A stretch of 33,470 bases of DNA from Deltaproteobacteria bacterium (lineage in GTDB: Bacteria > Desulfobacterota > DSM-4660 > Desulfatiglandales > HGW-15): assembly GCA_019313825.1 (NCBI GenBank), contig JAFDAM010000020.1, positions 1-33,470 on the forward strand, written 5' to 3'. Both the position numbers and the translations under genes were made by a program. Under the pieces are notes generated by a model that did no database searches, had not been told where the DNA came from, and saw nothing but the letters and a program-made list of their open reading frames with translations. Within the stretch, counting starts at the first letter, position 1. Each line of letters starts with the position of its first letter. Positions 32,484 to 33,470 of this stretch are shown here, piece by piece.

Positions 32484-33470
32484 ATGTCAGAAACCATTAT
32501 TGGTTCACTTAGATCAAGTCCTGTTATAAAGCGTTGTCCGCAAAATCCGGTATTATCATCAAAGGAGATCCCTTACAACTCTGTTCTTGTCTTTAATCCG
32601 GGGGTGGGTAAATATGATGGGAAATATGTCATGCTTTTTCGGAACGACTACGGCTCCTTAAAAGCACAGCGCATTGATGGAACTAACATAGGTTTGGCTT
32701 TGAGTGATGACGGTATCAGTTGGGAAGTACAACCTAAACCATGTTTTAGTGCCAGAGGTAAAGGGATTATCCATATTTACGATCCTCATATCACAATCAT
32801 CGAAGACAGATGTTATATGTCTTTTGCAATGGATACGTTTCATGGAGTCAGAGGATGTATTGCTGTTACTGAGGATTTTGAAAACTTCAAGATACTGAGT
32901 ATGACAGTGCCCGATAACCGTAACCTGGTATTATTCCCTGAAAGACTTGATGATATGTTTGTTCGGCTCGAACGGCCCTTTCCAACTTACAGTCGAGGGA
33001 AGGATCGATTTGATATCTGGATATCGGACTCTCCAGATTTGAAATATTGGGGAAATTCCCGCCTTCTCATCGGGGTGGAGGATGTTCCCTTTTCTAATAA
33101 CAAGATTGGTCCTGGTCCTCCACCTGTTAAAACCCACAAAGGTTGGCTTACTATCTTTCATTCTGTGGACGTAGATCCTCGTCGCGGTAAAAACGGTTGG
33201 GAAGAAACCTGGAAAAAGCGATATTCAGCAGGAATTATGCTCTTGGATTTGAAAGACCCCGGAAAAGTCATTGGAATTTGTAAAGAACCTCTTATGGCTC
33301 CTGAAGCTCTATATGAAGTTGAAGGTGGTTATAGAAACAATGTGATCTTTCCAACTGGCATGATACTGGAGAAATCAGGTGAGGTAAAAATCTATTATGG
33401 TGCATCTGATACAGTAGTCTGTCTGGCTACCACCCATGTGGATGCTCTTTTAGATCTATGTACGACAAAG
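32484..33470 (+). CDS. GH130 family glycoside phosphorylase (3' end outside the window)
   Basis: ATG at 32484 opens 329 codons that run off the window without a stop. The protein is a five-bladed beta-propeller of the GH130 type: RCPQNPVLSSKEIPYNSVLV and FNPGVGKYDGKYVMLFRNDYG at the start, then GLALSDDGISW, IYDPHITIIEDRCYMSFAMD with the likely general-acid Asp, and RNNVIFPTGMIL near the end. Members phosphorolyse or hydrolyse beta-mannosides. The ribosome site (AGAAGAAGA) is modest. A consensus sigma-54 promoter precedes it. With the upstream glycosyltransferase it forms a small glycan-handling pair. The exact substrate is not decided by these motifs. Confidence 0.85.
   Translation, partial: MSETIIGSLRSSPVIKRCPQNPVLSSKEIPYNSVLVFNPGVGKYDGKYVMLFRNDYGSLKAQRIDGTNIGLALSDDGISWEVQPKPCFSARGKGIIHIYDPHITIIEDRCYMSFAMDTFHGVRGCIAVTEDFENFKILSMTVPDNRNLVLFPERLDDMFVRLERPFPTYSRGKDRFDIWISDSPDLKYWGNSRLLIGVEDVPFSNNKIGPGPPPVKTHKGWLTIFHSVDVDPRRGKNGWEETWKKRYSAGIMLLDLKDPGKVIGICKEPLMAPEALYEVEGGYRNNVIFPTGMILEKSGEVKIYYGASDTVVCLATTHVDALLDLCTTK

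Overview
The window looks like a chromosomal segment of a Gram-negative anaerobe, most likely a member of the Desulfobacterota (deltaproteobacteria). This is inferred from the style of the hybrid histidine kinase, the FMN-type glutamate synthase relative, the AddB-like nuclease, a sigma-54 promoter and the type III CRISPR gene complement; no ribosomal marker is present.

Left block (1-6.06 kb): the tail of an unknown gene, a three-receiver hybrid histidine kinase followed by a receiver-domain remnant, and two minus-strand nitrogen-metabolism genes, a glutamate dehydrogenase homologue and a glutamate synthase-type FMN protein. The dehydrogenase has lost all three active-site lysines known for its family.

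Central block (6.06-25.9 kb): a complete type III-B CRISPR-Cas locus, almost entirely on the minus strand. The array has 42 repeats and 41 spacers (6320-9401). It is read leftwards from a leader at 9402-9636, next to two tandem cas2 genes and cas1. Upstream lie a Card1/Can2-like CARF nuclease and Csx20. After a run of toxin-antitoxin-like modules come cmr6-cmr5-cmr4-cmr3-cas10-cmr1, then an NE0113-family CARF protein and cas6. The expected flow is: Cas6 cuts pre-crRNA, the Cmr complex detects target RNA, Cas10 (GGDD intact) makes cyclic oligoadenylate, the messenger activates the Card1-like nuclease, and Csx20 and perhaps the NE0113 protein control the signal. The modules between the cas operons are VapBC-like, AbrB/RelE-like and HEPN/MNT, plus a broken AbrB-type antitoxin.

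Most notable signals: (1) seven of the nine leader-proximal spacers sample one protospacer region in several sequence variants, and that region is an inverted repeat whose stem changes keep pairing; (2) a 17-bp motif centred on GCAACGTTGC precedes cas1, cmr1 and cas6, and 13 of its 17 positions are identical at all three, suggesting one regulator for the locus; (3) neighbouring spacers overlap end to start; (4) the leader carries two near-identical ribosome-binding-site/ATG units, and the proximal cas2 has its Shine-Dalgarno in the loop of a perfect hairpin.

Right block (25.9-33.5 kb): a long AddB-like PD-(D/E)XK nuclease with no AddA beside it, a repeat element and a structured RNA/terminator candidate, tRNA-Thr(CGT), a GT4-type glycosyltransferase, and a GH130 glycoside phosphorylase cut by the window end and preceded by a consensus sigma-54 promoter.
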